A DNA stretch of 35,119 nucleotides. Origin: an uncultured Flavonifractor sp. GTDB lineage: Bacteria; Bacillota; Clostridia; Oscillospirales; Oscillospiraceae. The position numbers and the translations under genes were made by a program. The notes beneath the pieces are model-generated. The model was not told the DNA's origin. It ran no database searches and saw only the letters and a program-made list of their open reading frames with translations. The stretch is from the NCBI GenBank assembly GCA_947346365.1, contig CANAAV010000026.1, forward strand, positions 1-35,119, in the 5' to 3' direction. The number at the start of each line of letters is the position of its first letter. Position 1 is the first letter of the stretch. Below, piece after piece: positions 8,205 to 16,380 of the stretch.

Positions 8205-8469
8205 GGCTCTGCTCCTCCATCTGCTGCTCCAAAGCCTCATATACGCCGTCGGGCATAGGGGCGGAAAAGGCCCGCTCCAGCGAACGCGCCTTGCGGGCGC
8301 GCTTCAAGCACTCCGCCTGAGGGCACACGTAGGCTCCCCGCCCGGGCTTCTTCCCCTTAAAATCCAGGGAAACCTCTCCCTCTGGGGATTTAACCACCCG
8401 GATCAGTTCTTTTTTCGGTTTCATTTCACGGCACCCCACGCACTGGCGCATGGGTATCTTTTTAGGCAC
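8197..8469 (-). CDS. rnpM: YlxR family protein (RnpM, RNase P modulator)
   Basis: This 90-aa protein matches the YlxR family: [17 protein letters not shown] at residues 8-24 and the family hallmark [13 protein letters not shown] at about 43-55. YlxR of Bacillus subtilis has been reported to bind RNase P RNA and modulate it, hence the name RnpM; earlier work describes it as nucleoid- or RNA-associated. The start is GTG, preceded by a G-rich Shine-Dalgarno. It lies between nusA and ylxQ, its conserved place, and overlaps ylxQ by 8 nt. Confidence 0.93.
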   Translation of the reverse strand: MPKKIPMRQCVGCREMKPKKELIRVVKSPEGEVSLDFKGKKPGRGAYVCPQAECLKRARKARSLERAFSAPMPDGVYEALEQQMEEQSHA

Positions 8470-8501
8470 GGCGCATTCCCCCCTTTCCGTACAGGCGGCG
8501 C

Positions 8502-9680
8502 TTATTCCCCGGCGGCGCCTTCCGCCGCGGCGTCCTCCTCCGGCTCCAGAAGCGCTGGGGCGTCTTCCGTCTCCGCGGGGTCTGGCTCGGGAGCGGAGGC
8601 GGGCTTAATATCAATCTTCCACCCGGTGAGCTTGGCGGCCAGCCGGGCGTTCTGCCCCTCCTTGCCGATGGCCAGGGAGAGCTGGTCGTCGGGAACCACC
8701 ACGCGGCAGGTTTTAGCCTCGCCCTGGGTCACAACGCTGAGCACATCCGCCGGAGCCAGGGCGGCGGCAATATAGGCAGCCGGGTCCTCGGACCACTTGA
8801 TGATGTCCACCTTTTCGCCCCGGAGCTCTTCCACGATGTTGTTGACCCGCTGGCCTCTGGGGCCCACGCAGGCCCCGATGGGGTCCACGTTTTCGTCCGC
8901 GGACCAGACGGCCAGCTTAGTGCGGCTGCCAGCCTCACGGGCAATAGATTTGACCTCCACCGTGCCGTCATAGATCTCGGGCACCTCCAGCTCAAACAGC
9001 CGCTTGACCAGGCCGGGGTGGGTGCGGGAAATCAGCACCTGGGGGCCCTTTGTGGAACGGCGGACCTCCACCACGTAGACCTTCAGCCGGGCGCCCTCCG
9101 TATAGGTCTCCCCCCGGACCTGCTCGCCGGGGGCCAGGAAAGCGTCGGTAGCCTCTCCGCTGGAGCCGATGCGCAGGCTTACTCCGCCGGAACGGGAGTC
9201 GATCCGGGTGATGACCCCGGTTAAAATTTCGTGCTCCTTAGAGCTGAATTCGTCATAGATCATGCCCCGCTCGGCCTCGCGCATTCCCTGGACGATCACC
9301 TGCCGGGCGGTCTGGGCGGCGATGCGTCCAAAATCCCTGGGCTTGATCTCCATGCGCACCACGTCCCCCAGAGCGGCCATGGGCAGCTTGGCCCTCGCCT
9401 CCTCCAGGCTCATCTCCGTGGAGGGATCGTCTACCACCTCCACAATGTCTTTTTTGATAAACATGCGTACGGTGCCGGCCTGCTCGTTGGCCTCGACCAC
9501 AATGTTCTCCCCGCTGCCCTCGTGGTCCCGCTTGTAGGCGGAGACCAGAGCCTGGGTGATCTTTTCGATCATATGGGCCTTGGGAATGCCCTTTTCTTTT
9601 TCAATCAGGTCGATGGCGGTGAAAAATTCCGCCCCGTCCAGCTCATTGCTTTTTTGTACCTTCGCATTTTTTCTCGCCAT
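8502..9680 (-). CDS. nusA: Transcription termination/antitermination protein NusA
   Basis: This 392-aa RNA polymerase-binding elongation factor modulates pausing, intrinsic termination and antitermination. In order: an N-terminal polymerase-binding domain ([14 protein letters not shown], about residues 19-32), an S1 domain around residues 145-210 ([10 protein letters not shown]), and tandem KH domains with [15 protein letters not shown] and [18 protein letters not shown]. The C-terminus is a short acidic tail rich in Glu and Ala, without the extra acidic repeats of proteobacterial NusA. The size is typical of Firmicutes, slightly lengthened by the tail. The ATG has GAGGGG upstream. It follows rimP by 20 bp. 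Confidence 0.97.
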   Translation of the reverse strand: MARKNAKVQKSNELDGAEFFTAIDLIEKEKGIPKAHMIEKITQALVSAYKRDHEGSGENIVVEANEQAGTVRMFIKKDIVEVVDDPSTEMSLEEARAKLPMAALGDVVRMEIKPRDFGRIAAQTARQVIVQGMREAERGMIYDEFSSKEHEILTGVITRIDSRSGGVSLRIGSSGEATDAFLAPGEQVRGETYTEGARLKVYVVEVRRSTKGPQVLISRTHPGLVKRLFELEVPEIYDGTVEVKSIAREAGSRTKLAVWSADENVDPIGACVGPRGQRVNNIVEELRGEKVDIIKWSEDPAAYIAAALAPADVLSVVTQGEAKTCRVVVPDDQLSLAIGKEGQNARLAAKLTGWKIDIKPASAPEPDPAETEDAPALLEPEEDAAAEGAAGE

Positions 9681-9700
9681 GATCTGCTATCCCCTCACAT

Positions 9701-10156
9701 CTAAAAGCTGACATACAGCCGCGTCTGCGCCACGTCTTTTTTGGCAAAGGTGCGTGTTTTCCCGCCGGAGAGAATACTCACGTCCCCGTCCCGGTAATCC
9801 TGAAGCTCTCCCACATGCTCTTTGGCGCCGTCCACCGCCCGGTATAGGCGCACCTCCACCTGGCTACCTACAAACTGGGCGAAGTGCTCCGGACGCTTCA
9901 GGGGGCGGTCAGCCCCGGCGGAGGAGACCTCCAGGACATAGCTGCCCTCGATAGGGTCGGCCACGTCCAACGCGTCGGACAGGGGACGGGAGACCGCCTC
10001 GCAGTCATTGATGGACACGCCCTCCGGCTTGTCGATATAAACCCGCAGAAACCACTGCCCCGCTTCCCGGACGTATTCCACGTCCCACAGAGTACAGCCC
10101 TGTTCCCGGACGATGGGCGCCGCCAGCGCGGCGGTCAGCTCCGCTACCTTTGCCAT
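9701..10156 (-). CDS. rimP: Ribosome maturation factor RimP
   Basis: This 151-aa protein assists 30S subunit assembly. It shows RimP features: LWDVEYVREAGQWFLRVYID, the central ISINDCEAVSRPLSDALD-like segment (here VSINDCE), and YVLEVSSAGADRPLK before the C-terminal SH3-like domain. The ATG at 10156 has GGAGGAG five bases upstream. The frame continues to 10255, but that extension lacks conservation and covers the leader hairpin. It is the first gene of the operon, with its promoter about 130 bp upstream. Confidence 0.95.
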   Translation of the reverse strand: MAKVAELTAALAAPIVREQGCTLWDVEYVREAGQWFLRVYIDKPEGVSINDCEAVSRPLSDALDVADPIEGSYVLEVSSAGADRPLKRPEHFAQFVGSQVEVRLYRAVDGAKEHVGELQDYRDGDVSILSGGKTRTFAKKDVAQTRLYVSF

Positions 10157-10234
10157 TGCAACTCCTCCATGGGGCGCTCCTGCGTCCCGGTGAAATGAAA
10201 TACAGATTTTTACATGCCCTATTTTTTCAATAAG

Positions 10235-10260
10235 AAAGAGCGGGGCCGCCCCCACTCTTT
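10235..10260 (-). promoter_or_regulatory. Leader hairpin upstream of rimP-nusA (possible attenuator)
   Basis: On the minus strand AAAGAGTGGGG pairs with CCCCGCTCTTT around a GCGG loop, giving 11 pairs with one G-T. It is followed by a moderately T-rich CTTATTG. It lies in the leader between the predicted promoter and rimP. NusA controls its own operon in some bacteria, so an attenuator is plausible, but no antiterminator partner was identified. Confidence 0.45.
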
Positions 10261-10286
10261 ACCATACATCCACCTTAACGATACCT

Positions 10287-10315
10287 ACTATAACACAATA
10301 ACCGCCCCAACGCAA
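10287..10315 (-). promoter_or_regulatory. Promoter of the rimP-nusA-infB-ribF operon
   Basis: On the minus strand a -35 box TTGCGT (10315-10310) and a -10 box TATAGT (10292-10287) are separated by 17 bp, a good sigma-A match. The predicted start is near 10280, giving a leader of about 125 nt before the rimP ATG. Confidence 0.75.
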
Positions 10316-10376
10316 GGGCTTTAGGCGATTTTTTAGAACCTGTGCCTGACAATTAAGGGCCGCCGGCAGCCTGAGA

Positions 10377-11183
10377 TCACGGGGATTGAAGGCGCACCTG
10401 TAGCTCGGTGACATATTCCTCCACGCGGTTGGTGTCGTGAGCGTCGATGCGGTAGAGCTCGAGAGGAGCGCCGTCCGGCGTGCGGCCGGCCTCCTCTACG
10501 GCGCGGAGGAGGGTGTGCCAATGCTCCTCCAGCCGGTGATAATCGCCCCGGTAGAACAGGCGGGCGTATGTTCCGCCGGGCAGAGCGCCGTCGCAGGGCA
10601 GGCCGGGTTGGGTCAGGAAAAACACACGGGAAAAGTGGTTGTAAACACCGCGCTTCAGGCTGCCGCCATCAATGGCGGCCCCCATGCACTGCCCCCCGAT
10701 GACCTTGATATAGTCCTGGTGGCGGCTCTCCAGCTTTTTCAGCAAGAAGTCAATCTCACCCTCCAAAATGACGTTTTCCTGGAGAAAGACGCAGGGACGC
10801 TCCGGCTCCTGAAGGAACTCTACCTGCTGATCTTGGATTTGGGCGTACGCTTCCAGGAGGGTCCGGCGGCGGCAGGCCTCCTTCCTGGCCCGCTCCAGGG
10901 CCGCGATCCGCCCGTTCAATTCCTCCTCCTCCCGGTCCAGCAGGGCTAAGGTCTCCTCCACCGTCCGCCGCTCCAGGTAGGAGCGGATCTCCCCGGTGGG
11001 CAGGTTCAGATCCCGCAGAGAGCGGATGATGTTCAGCGTGATGATGTCCTGAATGCCATACATCCGGTAGCGGTTTTCCCCCCGGACCGGATGGAGCAGC
11101 CCCCGCTCCTCGTAATAGCGCAGCGTGTCCGGACACAGGCCGAACAGCTGGGCCAGCTCATGGATGCGGTAGTACTCCCGCAC
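10377..11183 (-). CDS. MerR family transcriptional regulator with GyrI-like effector domain
   Basis: This 268-aa protein has an N-terminal MerR winged helix (residues 1-72: YYRIHELAQLFGLCPDTLRYYEERGLL, then NRYRMYG). A coiled-coil dimerisation helix (about 75-120) and a C-terminal effector-binding domain (about 125-268) ending in a GyrI-like strand pattern follow. This is the architecture of the BmrR/BltR type, in which small hydrophobic ligands bind the C-terminal domain and the dimer untwists a promoter with a long spacer. The start is GTG, with GAGGAG about eleven bases upstream. It is divergent from a MATE pump whose promoter has the expected 19-bp spacer, so the pump is the likely target. 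The ligand is unknown. Confidence 0.88.
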   Translation of the reverse strand: MREYYRIHELAQLFGLCPDTLRYYEERGLLHPVRGENRYRMYGIQDIITLNIIRSLRDLNLPTGEIRSYLERRTVEETLALLDREEEELNGRIAALERARKEACRRRTLLEAYAQIQDQQVEFLQEPERPCVFLQENVILEGEIDFLLKKLESRHQDYIKVIGGQCMGAAIDGGSLKRGVYNHFSRVFFLTQPGLPCDGALPGGTYARLFYRGDYHRLEEHWHTLLRAVEEAGRTPDGAPLELYRIDAHDTNRVEEYVTELQVRLQSP

Positions 11184-11232
11184 GGCGCTTCACACTCCTC
11201 TTCACGTTATTGAAAATGTTGAAAAGTTTTTC

Positions 11233-11263
11233 TTGACCTTAGGATAATACGAGGGTTTATGAT
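11233..11263 (+). promoter_or_regulatory. MerR-type promoter/operator of the MATE gene (19-bp spacer)
   Basis: A -35 box TTGACC (11233-11238) and a -10 box TATGAT (11258-11263) are separated by 19 bp, two more than optimal. This is the hallmark of MerR-activated promoters. The spacer carries an imperfect dyad, GACCTTAG and CGAGGGTT around a 7-bp centre. The divergent MerR gene makes it the obvious regulator. Confidence 0.75.
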
Positions 11264-11288
11264 ATGTTCAACAAAGGAGGTCATACCC

Positions 11289-12626
11289 TTGAACTTACGC
11301 AGGCGCTTTTTCCAATTTGTGATTCCGTCCATTGTATCCATGTGGATTTTTTCCCTGTATACCATGGTGGACGGCATGTTTGTCTCCCATGGTGTGGGGG
11401 AGCGCGCCCTGGCCGCCGTCAACCTGTCCATGCCCTTTACCTCGCTGGTGTTCACCCTGGGCATTCTTTTGGCGACCGGCACCTCCACCGTCATCTCCAT
11501 CGCCCTGGGGCAGGAGGACCTGGATCGGGCCCGGAACTATTTTAACCAAAATCTCTGCGTTACGGCGGGGATCAGCGTACTGCTGGCTGCGGCCGTACTG
11601 CTGAATCTGGAGCAGGTTGCCCTTTTCCTGGGGGCTACGCCCGCCACTCTGGGGTTTGTAAAGCAGTACGTGGGCGTCATCGCCTGCTTCGCGGTGTTTT
11701 TTACAATTTCCTATAACCTGGAGGTCCAGGTAAAGGCCAACGGCGCGCCCCAAGTGAGCACCATCGGGGTGTTCGCCTGCGCGCTGATGAACATGGGGCT
11801 GGACGCTTTGTTTGTGCTGGGCTTCGGCTGGGGCGTCTGGGGGGCCGCGCTGGCCACCGGACTGGCTCAGGTTACCTCCACGGCTATTTTTTTCATCTAC
11901 TTTTTTACCCACCGGGAGCGGCTGCGTCTGGGGAGGTTCACTCCCGAGCCGGGGATCTACCGGCGGATCGTGCCCCTGGGATTGTCCGACGGGCTCAGCG
12001 AGCTGTCCAACGGCATTGTGATTTTCCTCTTTAACCTGACCATACTCCGGGTTATCGGAGAGGACGCGGTGGTGAGCTATACCATCATCAGCTATGTGAA
12101 CACCCTGGTGCTTATGACCATGATCGGCACCACCCAGGGGATTCAGCCCCTGGTGAGCTTTCACCTGGGAGCCGGGGAGCGGGAGATCTGCCACAAGCTG
12201 CTGCGCTGTGGGCTCATGCTGATTCTGCTGTTCTCCGTGGGGGCCTTTGCGGCGGTCTGGCTGGGGGCCGGCGGAATTGTGGGGCTGTTCCTTCCGACCG
12301 GGGAGGGGGGGCTGTTCGCCTATTCCGTGGGGGCGCTGCGGCAGTATGCGCCGGTGTTCCTGATTATGGGTTTTAACGTGCTGATGGCGGGCTTTTTTAC
12401 CGCCGTGGAGCGGCCCGCGGCCTCCTTCGCCATTTCCTTCAGCCGGGGGCTGGTGCTGCTGGCCGGATGTCTGGCTGTGTTGTCCGCAGTTTGGGGAGAA
12501 CGGGGCGTCTGGGCCGCTCCCCTGGCGAGCGAAAGCCTATGTCTGGTTTTGACGGCTGGGCTTTCCCTGCGCTATGTCCGAGCGCTGCGCCGCGGGGGGA
12601 AGGACGTGCGGCCGGAGGAAGCGTAG
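11289..12626 (+). CDS. MATE family multidrug efflux transporter
   Basis: This 445-aa membrane protein with about 12 segments belongs to the MATE family of Na+ or H+ coupled drug exporters. The N-terminal segment has the family pattern VDGMFVSHGVGERALAAVNL, and homologous segments recur in the second half. The start is taken as TTG at 11289, because AAAGGAGG lies eight bases before it. The ATG at 11259 lies within the predicted -10 box and so cannot be translated from this promoter. It ends in a strong terminator shared with the convergent polymerase gene. Local context (MerR regulator, long-spacer promoter) supports inducible export of a toxic compound rather than lipid-linked sugar flipping. 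Confidence 0.92.
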   Translation: MNLRRRFFQFVIPSIVSMWIFSLYTMVDGMFVSHGVGERALAAVNLSMPFTSLVFTLGILLATGTSTVISIALGQEDLDRARNYFNQNLCVTAGISVLLAAAVLLNLEQVALFLGATPATLGFVKQYVGVIACFAVFFTISYNLEVQVKANGAPQVSTIGVFACALMNMGLDALFVLGFGWGVWGAALATGLAQVTSTAIFFIYFFTHRERLRLGRFTPEPGIYRRIVPLGLSDGLSELSNGIVIFLFNLTILRVIGEDAVVSYTIISYVNTLVLMTMIGTTQGIQPLVSFHLGAGEREICHKLLRCGLMLILLFSVGAFAAVWLGAGGIVGLFLPTGEGGLFAYSVGALRQYAPVFLIMGFNVLMAGFFTAVERPAASFAISFSRGLVLLAGCLAVLSAVWGERGVWAAPLASESLCLVLTAGLSLRYVRALRRGGKDVRPEEA

Positions 12627-12635
12627 CCCGCCTGC

Positions 12636-12686
12636 GATAAAATGAAGCGCTCCCCGCCCGCTAGGACGGGAGCGCTTCATTTTATC
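12636..12686. terminator. Bidirectional terminator between the MATE and polymerase genes
   Basis: The stem GATAAAATGAAGCGCTCC pairs perfectly with its complement ending at 12686. Its A/T-rich base supplies U-tracts for both directions. It separates two convergent genes. Confidence 0.9.
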
Positions 12687-12690
12687 GGAT

Positions 12691-14232
12691 TTAGGCCTTG
12701 GCCTTCCCGCCGCGCTCCAAGCGCACCAATTTGATGCAGGCGGCAATTACGCCGAACAGGAACCACCAGGTGAACATATTGCGCGGGTAATACCAGGTAT
12801 ACTCTGCCAGGCCGATCACCAAAATGCCGCAGAAGCCGCCCACGGCGGCGGAAAGAAGCCGCCGCAAGCGCCGGTCGGCGGCGGCAAATACGCTCTTGAC
12901 CCCGATTTTCAGCTGATAGGCCAGCAGGGCCAAGAAGGCGGCAATTCCCCAGATGCCGGTTTCTCCCCACATTTGCAGGTAGTTGTTGTGGGAGTGCAGG
13001 GGATAGGAGCCGTCGAAGATGGTGGGATAGGTCTGAAACACCTGCTGCATGACATTGCTCCCTAGGCCCACTCCCCGCAGCCAGTGGTCCCGCATGAGGT
13101 TGGCGGTGGTGCTGTAGATATCAAAGCGGTATTGGGTGGAGGAGTCCTTGCTGTTGCCGATGGTGAGGATGCGGTTATAGATGGTCTCCGGCAGCAGGGG
13201 CGCCGCGGCCAGGGCCAGCAGGATCAGCACCGGCACATACCGCCAGTCCAGCAGGGCTAAAAATACCGCCAGTCCGACGGCCAGACCGATCCAGCCGGAG
13301 CGGGAGTAGGTAAACCCGATGGCCGCCGCCCCCAGACCTACGGAGAGCAGACTGAGGAGCTTGCCCCGCCAATGGGTGTTGAGGAACAGGGCGATGTCCA
13401 GGGGGAGGAGCATGACAAGCTGCTCGGCGAAGTTGTTGGGGTTGTCAAAGAAGGAGTAGACCCGCCCGGGCATTCCGGCGTTGACCACCATGTCCTGCTG
13501 GGAGGCCACCACCTCCACCCCCACGTACCCCTGGTAGCAGCCGTACAGGGCCGCGATGGAGATGCCCGTCACCGCCAGGGCCACCGTTAGCTGAAGCTGT
13601 TCATATTTGCGCACCGCGCTCACCAGCACCAGCACCAGCAAGAAGCCGGTCAGGTGGAAAAAGAAAAAGCGCATAGACAGCCGGGTGGACAGGGAGCCCG
13701 CCAGGGCGATGCAGAGAAAGGCCATGTAAAAGACCATGTAGGGCCCCAGGCGGTCCAGCTCCAGCCTGCGCTTCGGCCGGGCGGCGCTGCCCAGCACAAA
13801 CAGGCACAAAAGTCCTGCCGCCGCCGCGAAACCGTAAATATTGTTCCAGACAGTGTGGGGGGCGGCGAGCATAAAGAGCATGAACAGCCCCACGAAGAAA
13901 AAGGACGCGCCGCCCAGAGCGGAGACAAGCCGGAAGCTCACGCTTGCGTCCCATACCCGCCGCCCTGCCTGATAGATCCATTTGACGGCGGCGCAGGGGA
14001 TGTTCAGAATTCCTGTAAATAGCCCGCAGGAGACGCTCTGGGGCCAGGCCTTTGGAACAGCTCCCTCCCGCCAGACAAACGTGCATATGGCGCTGCCCGC
14101 CGCCTGGCGGCGGAACCAAGCCTCAAGGGCGTTCAGGGCGCGGGCGGTGGCGCTGCAGCGTCCGGCCTGCTTGAAAAGGGCCCAGAGGGCCAGCGCAAAG
14201 CGCAGGGTAAAACTGTTTTGTGCAATCGACAT
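12691..14232 (-). CDS. O-antigen ligase / Wzy-like polysaccharide polymerase
   Basis: This 513-aa polytopic membrane protein is of the O-antigen ligase/polymerase superfamily, which transfers or polymerises undecaprenyl-linked glycans outside the membrane. The family signature is visible in the second half: TYSRSGWIGLAVG (residues 308-320), a large external loop, and HSHNNYLQMWGETGIWG (413-429) before the last membrane segments. The first 90 residues are amphipathic and less conserved. The ATG has AAAGGAG nine bases upstream. It follows the GT4 gene on the same strand with a 38-bp gap, so the two likely form a small cell-surface glycan operon. As a Gram-positive it would not make lipopolysaccharide; teichuronic-like or capsular polymer assembly is inferred. 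Confidence 0.88.
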   Translation of the reverse strand: MSIAQNSFTLRFALALWALFKQAGRCSATARALNALEAWFRRQAAGSAICTFVWREGAVPKAWPQSVSCGLFTGILNIPCAAVKWIYQAGRRVWDASVSFRLVSALGGASFFFVGLFMLFMLAAPHTVWNNIYGFAAAAGLLCLFVLGSAARPKRRLELDRLGPYMVFYMAFLCIALAGSLSTRLSMRFFFFHLTGFLLVLVLVSAVRKYEQLQLTVALAVTGISIAALYGCYQGYVGVEVVASQQDMVVNAGMPGRVYSFFDNPNNFAEQLVMLLPLDIALFLNTHWRGKLLSLLSVGLGAAAIGFTYSRSGWIGLAVGLAVFLALLDWRYVPVLILLALAAAPLLPETIYNRILTIGNSKDSSTQYRFDIYSTTANLMRDHWLRGVGLGSNVMQQVFQTYPTIFDGSYPLHSHNNYLQMWGETGIWGIAAFLALLAYQLKIGVKSVFAAADRRLRRLLSAAVGGFCGILVIGLAEYTWYYPRNMFTWWFLFGVIAACIKLVRLERGGKAKA

Positions 14233-14270
14233 GGCAGAACGCTCCTTTAAACCGCTCGGACGTATTGTGC

Positions 14271-15383
14271 TCAGCCCGCGTCCTCCGGGCGCGCCGCACG
14301 GTAAACCTCGTAAGTGGACCGGGCCATCCGCTCCACGTCAAAGCTCTCCCGAACCGCCCGCAGGCCCCCGGCCCGGCAGCGGGCGGCAAATTCCGGCTCT
14401 TCCATAAAACGGAGAATGGCTTGGGCCATGGCCTCCGGGTCGGCATAGGGCACCAGCAAGCCGCAGCCGGTCTGATCGTTGATAATGTCGGGGTTGCCCC
14501 CCACGCCAGTGGCCACGGCCGGGACCCCGGCGGCCATCCCCTCAATGAGAAAGAAAGTCAGCGCTTCGTGCTCTGAGGGACACACGCACAGATCGCTGCC
14601 CAGATAGAGGTTTTTCATGTCCGGACGGAAGCCCAGAAACGCTACCTGCTTCTCCAGACCCAATTTTTTCGCCTGGACCTGGACCTGCTCCAGCAGGGGC
14701 CCGTCCCCCGCCAGCGCCAGGGTAAAGGGCCGTGTGGCCGCCTGGCGCAGGCGGTGCGCCGCCTCCAGCAGATACCGGTGCCCCTTGTTGGGCACAAAGC
14801 GGGCGGCGTAGAGGAGCACGAACTGCGCCTGATCCACTCCCAGCTCATCCCGCAGGGTGGATTCCTCCCGCGTACCCGTCCAGGCCTCTGGCTCTACGCC
14901 GTTGAAGATGACCCGGATGCGTCCCCGGCTCCAGCCGTTTTCCACCAGGCGCTCCCGGCCCAGATTGCATACGGCGATCATCTGATCCTGCCGGCGGTCC
15001 ATCAGCCGGTTGGACAGGCGGGTCAAGGCGTCGTTTGGCAGGACAAAGTGATACGTAAACACCACCCGGATATGCTTGTTCCAGCGCTTGGCCAGCAGGG
15101 CGGTGTACTGCTCCCGCAGGAACTGGCAGTGGACGATGTCCACCTGCCACTGCTCGCACAGCCGGGCCAGCTGCTTTGCAGCCTGAAAATCAAACCGGCG
15201 GCGCATATCCAGCCGTACAGTGGGCACGCCCAGCTCCCGCATCCGCTCCACCAGGGGCCCGTCCACGTTGTAGGCAAAGCAGGGCTGCACCAGGCCCGCG
15301 CGGGACAGATACCGGGAGAGCACCTCCACATACCGCTCCGTGCCGCCCTTCCCGGCGTATTGGATCAGATAGAGCACCTTCAC
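14271..15383 (-). CDS. GT4 family glycosyltransferase
   Basis: This 370-aa GT-B-fold enzyme is of glycosyltransferase family 4. The N-terminal acceptor domain has the Gly-rich loop YAGKGGTERYV (residues 9-19). The C-terminal donor domain has VIFNGVEPEAW, YAARFVPNKGHRYLLEA, and the family EX7E motif within SEHEALTFFLIEGMAAG, followed by VGGNPDII. It would transfer a sugar from a nucleotide donor to a lipid-linked or polysaccharide acceptor at the cytoplasmic face of the membrane. The start is GTG with GGGAGGG upstream, and a good promoter lies about 50 bp further. It is coupled to the polymerase gene downstream. Donor and acceptor cannot be predicted. Confidence 0.92.
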   Translation of the reverse strand: MKVLYLIQYAGKGGTERYVEVLSRYLSRAGLVQPCFAYNVDGPLVERMRELGVPTVRLDMRRRFDFQAAKQLARLCEQWQVDIVHCQFLREQYTALLAKRWNKHIRVVFTYHFVLPNDALTRLSNRLMDRRQDQMIAVCNLGRERLVENGWSRGRIRVIFNGVEPEAWTGTREESTLRDELGVDQAQFVLLYAARFVPNKGHRYLLEAAHRLRQAATRPFTLALAGDGPLLEQVQVQAKKLGLEKQVAFLGFRPDMKNLYLGSDLCVCPSEHEALTFFLIEGMAAGVPAVATGVGGNPDIINDQTGCGLLVPYADPEAMAQAILRFMEEPEFAARCRAGGLRAVRESFDVERMARSTYEVYRAARPEDAG

Positions 15384-15428
15384 TGGAAAATCCCTCCCCG
15401 CCTGCGGCGGCCGCAGCCTGTTTGAGCT

Positions 15429-15457
15429 ATTTTACAGGAAAACGCAGGGAAAATCAA
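15429..15457 (-). promoter_or_regulatory. Promoter of the GT4-polymerase operon
   Basis: On the minus strand TTGATT (15457-15452) and TAAAAT (15434-15429) are separated by 17 bp. It faces the GT4 gene and lies back-to-back with the ruvX promoter. Confidence 0.7.
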
Positions 15458-15485
15458 CTGCAATTCTGCGGGGGCGGCGTTTGAC

Positions 15486-15514
15486 TTGCATTTGGGGAGG
15501 TTATGCGGTAGGAT
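15486..15514 (+). promoter_or_regulatory. Possible ruvX promoter
   Basis: TTGCAT (15486-15491) and TAGGAT (15509-15514) are separated by 17 bp, 24 bp before the GTG start. The match is moderate, and an overlapping TTGACT at 15481 has no -10 box at good spacing. Confidence 0.45.
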
Positions 15515-15537
15515 AGGCCGAAAGGGAGGGAGCGACA

Positions 15538-15969
15538 GTGCGCATTATGGCGATTGACTACGGCGACGCCCGGACGGGCGTGGCCATTTCCGACCCCACC
15601 GGCCTGCTGGCGGGATTTACCGCCGTGATTCACAGCCGCAGGGCGGAGGAGGTCCTCCAGCGTCTGGCGGAGCTGGCCCGGGAGCACCAGGTGGACACGG
15701 TGGTGCTGGGACTGCCGCGGAATATGAACGGCACTGAAGGGCCCCGGGCGGAGCTGTGCCGGGCGTTTGCCGGACGGGTGGAGGAGGCGCTGGGGCTTAA
15801 GCCGGTGCTGTGGGACGAGCGGCGCACCACGGTAGAGGCCCACGATATTCTCCGTGCTTCCGGTAAGCGGACGAAGCGGCACAGCCGTACGGTGGACGCA
15901 GTGGCGGCCAGCTTGATTTTAGAGGGCTATTTGACCTTCCGGCGGAGCCGGGAGCCGGGGAATCGCTGA
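15538..15969 (+). CDS. ruvX: Putative Holliday junction resolvase / pre-16S rRNA nuclease YqgF
   Basis: This 143-aa RNase H-fold protein is of the YqgF/RuvX family. Acidic residues of the presumed active site appear in IDYGDARTGVAISDP (N-terminus), in DERRTTVEA, and in VDAVAASLILEGYL near the end. LGLPRNMNGTEG is also typical. Escherichia coli YqgF processes the 5' end of 16S rRNA precursors; a resolvase role was proposed earlier from the fold. The start is GTG, with GGGAGGGAG five bases before it. It stands alone, without its frequent neighbour alaS. No clear terminator is seen between it and the convergent TauE/SafE gene. Confidence 0.93.
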   Translation: MRIMAIDYGDARTGVAISDPTGLLAGFTAVIHSRRAEEVLQRLAELAREHQVDTVVLGLPRNMNGTEGPRAELCRAFAGRVEEALGLKPVLWDERRTTVEAHDILRASGKRTKRHSRTVDAVAASLILEGYLTFRRSREPGNR

Positions 15970-16023
15970 ATAAATCCCCGCGCGCATCTTCATGCCATAA
16001 ATTTTCTCTTAATCCGCGCTTCC

Positions 16024-16380
16024 TCAGCGCTTTGAAAACAGCTCCCGCGCGCCGACGATCAGCAGAAATCCCCCAAAGCAGCGGTGGAGCAGCTCCACCT
16101 CCAGAGCTGTGGCCGCCCAGGCGGCGGCCGCAGCCCCCGCCAGCCCGGTGAGGATGGCGGGCAGCAGCACGGGTGTCTCAACAAAGCCGTTTTTGACATG
16201 GGCGGGCAGAGCGGCGGCGGCGGTGGGGAGGAAGTAGAGCAGGTTGACCCCCTGGGCCAGATTCTGGGGTGTTCCGGCGAAGGCTGTGAGATAGACCAGC
16301 AGCAGCGTGCCGCCCCCCACGCCGAAGGCGGAGAGCACCCCGGTCAGCGCTCCTGCCAGCACGGCAAGTAGCCAGCCCAT
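16024..16380 (-). CDS. TauE/SafE (TSUP) half-transporter, second of pair
   Basis: This 118-aa membrane protein begins MGWLLAVLAGALTGVLSAFG and has the GVGGG glycine cluster typical of TauE/SafE repeats, followed by three further hydrophobic segments. Full TauE/SafE proteins are about 250 aa and consist of two such halves in tandem. Here each half is a separate gene. The ATG at 16380 overlaps the stop of the first half by one base (TGATG), giving tight coupling and, presumably, a heterodimeric carrier. The longer open frame upstream (to 16752) is only the shadow of the first gene. The family exports sulfite, sulfoacetate and related anions; the substrate here is unknown. Confidence 0.82.
   Translation of the reverse strand: MGWLLAVLAGALTGVLSAFGVGGGTLLLVYLTAFAGTPQNLAQGVNLLYFLPTAAAALPAHVKNGFVETPVLLPAILTGLAGAAAAAWAATALEVELLHRCFGGFLLIVGARELFSKR

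Noticed and set aside
5088-8258. A 1056-codon open frame on the plus strand opposite infB and ylxQ
   Set aside because: It is antisense to clearly conserved IF-2 and YlxQ sequence, has no family resemblance and is rich in His, Leu and Gly, as expected from reading GC-rich codons backwards.
11259-11261. ATG as start of the MATE gene
   Set aside because: It lies within the predicted -10 box and lacks a ribosome-binding site. The TTG at 11289 has AAAGGAGG at proper spacing.
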